From positions 106,521-170,520 of the IMG/VR virus record IMGVR_UViG_3300028394_000001: a stretch of 64,000 nucleotides of DNA; one strand, 5' to 3'. A model generated the notes under the pieces. It made no database searches and was not told the DNA's origin. It saw nothing but the letters and a program-made list of their open reading frames with translations. Shown here piece after piece: positions 62,043 to 64,000 of the stretch (position 1 is its first letter; every line of letters begins with the position of its first letter). The position numbers and the translations under genes are program-made. Source of the DNA: a virus.

Positions 62043-64000
62043 ATGGCAAAACTTCTAAGTGGAACAAGAATATACGGAAATACATCAGTAGATACCTTTA
62101 TAACGGTAGGCTCAAATGTTTCTATTTCTGGAGCAAATAATTCTACATCAAATTTAACTGGCGCGCTTGTCATATCGACTGGTGGTTTGGGTGTTGTTGG
62201 TAATGTATATACCGGAAGTCATGTAATTACAGGTACAGGTAATGGTATAACATTTGTCGATGGTACAACACAAACAACATCACCTGCAGCGACAGCATCA
62301 TATGCCAACTCAGCATTTTTAGCAGCTAATACAGCAGATTCCAAAGCAGTATCAGCTGGTTCATATGCCAACTCAGCATTCACTGTAGCCAACACAGCGA
62401 TACCGGCTGGTTCATATGCTAATGGTGCTTTTGTTTCTTCAAATACGGCCATCACTAATGCAGGATCAGCTAGTTCATATGCTAATGGTGCTTTTGCTGC
62501 TGCTAATACAGCCAGTTCCAATACAGTTTCAATCAGTTCATATGCTAATTCTGCTTTTGGTATAGCTAATACGGCCAGTTCGAATACGGTTTCAATCAGT
62601 TCCTACGCCAACTCTGCATTCGCTATAGCTAATACAGCAACACCAGCGGGTTTCTATGCTAATGGTGCATTCTTAGCAGCTAATTCAGCAAGTTCCAATG
62701 CAGCAATAGCCAGTTCATATGCCAACTCTGCTTTTGGTATAGCTAACTCAGCCAGTTCCTATGCCAACTCTGCTTTTGATATAGCTAATACAGCAACACC
62801 AGCAGGTTCTTATGCCAACTCTGCTTTTGGTATAGCTAATACGGCCAGTTCTAATACAGTTTCAATTAGTTCCTATGCCAACTCTGCTTTTGGTATTGCT
62901 AATACAAGTACTTTAAATGCTGCATCAGCTAGTTCGTATGCTAATGGTGCCTTTGCACAATCTAATTTATCTTTTGATTCAGCCAATAGTGCTTCAAATT
63001 ATGCCAATGCTTCTTTTGTCCGTGCAAATAATTCATTTGCACAAACAGGTGGTACAGTTTCAGGTGATGTATTTGTAACGGGTAACCTTTACATTCAAGG
63101 AACAACAACATCAGTCAATATGACTGTGATACAAACGGAAGATTCGTTAATCAAGTTAGCTAATAATAACTTATTCAGTGATACCTTGGACATAGGTTTT
63201 TATGGTAGTTCATTGACAGCTGGATCAGCTATACCAACTTATCATGGTCTTGTGAGGCAAGCTGGTTCCAATAATTTCTTGTTGTTTAGGGATATAACAC
63301 AGGACCCAGGTACAAATAATACATTAAGTCCGGGTTCAGCGTCAGAATCTAATGTTGGCACACTTATAGCAAATGTTGCCGGTTATACAATAACCAGTTA
63401 TGGTACAGACTTGTTGAAATTTTCTAACGCATCTTTTATTCAAGCTAATGCATCTTTTAATTCTTCGAATTCAGCCAGTTCATATGCTAATGGTGCTTTT
63501 GGTGGATCTAATACGGCAAGTTCTTATGCTAATGGTGCTTTTGGTGGATCTAATACGGCAAGTTCTTATGCTAATGGTGCTTTTGATGGAGCTAATACAG
63601 CCAGTTCATATGCCAACTCTGCTTTTGGTGGAGCTAATACAGCCAGTTCATATGCCAACTCTGCTTTTGGTATAGCTAATACAGCAACACCAGCAGGTTC
63701 TTATGCCAACTCAGCATTCACTGTAGCTAATACAGCCAGTTCCAATACGGTTTCAATTAGTTCATATGCTAATTCTGCTTTTGGTATTGCTAATACAGCG
63801 ATACCAGCAGGTTCATATGCCAATGGTGCTTTTGGTGGAGCTAATACAGCCAGTTCATATGCCAACTCTGCTTTTGGTATAGCTAATACAGCAACACCAG
63901 CAGGTTCTTATGCCAACTCTGCTTTTGGTATAGCTAATACGGCCAGTTCTAATACAGTTTCAATCAGTTCTTATGCTAATGGTGCTTTTGATATAGCTAA
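62043..64000 (+). CDS. Tail-fibre protein 5, incomplete at window end
   Basis: ATG 62043 (MAKLLSGTRIYGNTSVDTF) opens a frame that I followed to the window edge without seeing a stop, at least 652 codons. Early residues carry the TGALVISTGGLGVVGNVYTGSHVI module also found in fibre 1. Then come SSYANSAF repeats, copy 4 of the ~400-bp module (63024-63422), and further repeats. It is clearly homologous to fibres 2 and 3. The C terminus, and hence any chaperone domain, is not visible. Confidence 0.8.
   Translation, partial: MAKLLSGTRIYGNTSVDTFITVGSNVSISGANNSTSNLTGALVISTGGLGVVGNVYTGSHVITGTGNGITFVDGTTQTTSPAATASYANSAFLAANTADSKAVSAGSYANSAFTVANTAIPAGSYANGAFVSSNTAITNAGSASSYANGAFAAANTASSNTVSISSYANSAFGIANTASSNTVSISSYANSAFAIANTATPAGFYANGAFLAANSASSNAAIASSYANSAFGIANSASSYANSAFDIANTATPAGSYANSAFGIANTASSNTVSISSYANSAFGIANTSTLNAASASSYANGAFAQSNLSFDSANSASNYANASFVRANNSFAQTGGTVSGDVFVTGNLYIQGTTTSVNMTVIQTEDSLIKLANNNLFSDTLDIGFYGSSLTAGSAIPTYHGLVRQAGSNNFLLFRDITQDPGTNNTLSPGSASESNVGTLIANVAGYTITSYGTDLLKFSNASFIQANASFNSSNSASSYANGAFGGSNTASSYANGAFGGSNTASSYANGAFDGANTASSYANSAFGGANTASSYANSAFGIANTATPAGSYANSAFTVANTASSNTVSISSYANSAFGIANTAIPAGSYANGAFGGANTASSYANSAFGIANTATPAGSYANSAFGIANTASSNTVSISSYANGAFDIA
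63024..63422 (+). repeat. Dispersed ~400-bp fibre module, copy 4
   Basis: Most diverged at its start (NNSFAQTGGTVSGDVFVTGNL) but then matches the other copies closely (TYHGLVRQAGSNNFLLFRDITQD). Confidence 0.85.

Noticed and set aside
43722-64000. Diversity-generating retroelement acting on the fibre genes
   Set aside because: No reverse transcriptase or template repeat with adenine-specific changes is seen in the window; repeats are explained by recombination.

Overview
This window is a contiguous piece of an AT-rich T4-like myovirus genome, probably from an aquatic environment. The evidence is a near-complete set of T4-type replication and baseplate genes (PhoH, gp33, gp59, gp32, gp26, gp51, gp4, gp48, gp53, gp27, gp5, gp25, gp6, gp7, gp8) and giant repetitive tail-fibre genes. 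Gene packing is tight, with many 1-17 nt stop/start overlaps, and NATAAATA late-promoter motifs recur. The host is not identifiable from the window. It is probably a Gram-negative bacterium, because there is an outer-membrane beta-barrel gene and a SleB-type wall hydrolase.

Layout. (1) 1-3491: small, tightly overlapping accessory genes, mostly unnamed, with a MazG-like pyrophosphohydrolase and a strong sigma70-type promoter at 1172-1200. (2) 3518-4282: PhoH ATPase. (3) 4282-10715: an unusual island of protein/peptide-modification genes: four 2-oxoglutarate/Fe(II) oxygenase-like proteins, a radical SAM enzyme with a complete SPASM 7-Cys motif, a flavin-dependent tryptophan-halogenase-like protein, an internally duplicated protein of unknown function, and a 133-aa protein with 16 Cys in its last 67 residues, 13 of them preceded by Asn. 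This looks like a virus-borne RiPP-style maturation system acting on a Cys/Trp-containing substrate and is the best candidate for an undescribed system. (4) 10708-11373: RecB-like exonuclease. (5) 11370-11916: a non-coding RNA locus with a consensus sigma70 promoter, two tandem structured RNA modules and a circularly permuted (two-piece) tmRNA gene. The tmRNA tag reads ANDSAYRLAA, and the segment between the two tmRNA pieces encodes a 23-aa amphipathic peptide. (6) 11942-15488: outer-membrane barrel, SleB-like hydrolase, gp33, gp59, deoxynucleotidase and gp32, closed by an intrinsic terminator at 15515-15537. (7) 15536-22871, minus strand: hub and tail-tube genes and gp4, including a 978-aa coiled-coil protein with a lysozyme-like domain. 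(8) 22904-43720, plus strand: baseplate genes gp48 to gp8 and a 2323-aa DUF4815-type protein. (9) 43722-64000: five giant, repeat-rich fibre genes with small genes between them; the last runs off the window.

How it fits together. The structural half assembles the hub, wedge and fibre system. gp5 appears split into an OB-fold protein and a separate needle protein, and the only lysozyme-like domain seen among the hub genes is in the 978-aa protein. The fibre genes share 11-residue YAN-type repeats, a 22-residue repeat array and a ~400 bp module present in four close copies, so they could recombine with each other. A GC-richer cassette at 59254-61780 looks recently acquired. A late-type promoter just upstream of the Cys-rich gene suggests that the modification island is expressed late, with the virion genes. 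Function names come from recalled family signatures and visible motifs; no database search was run.
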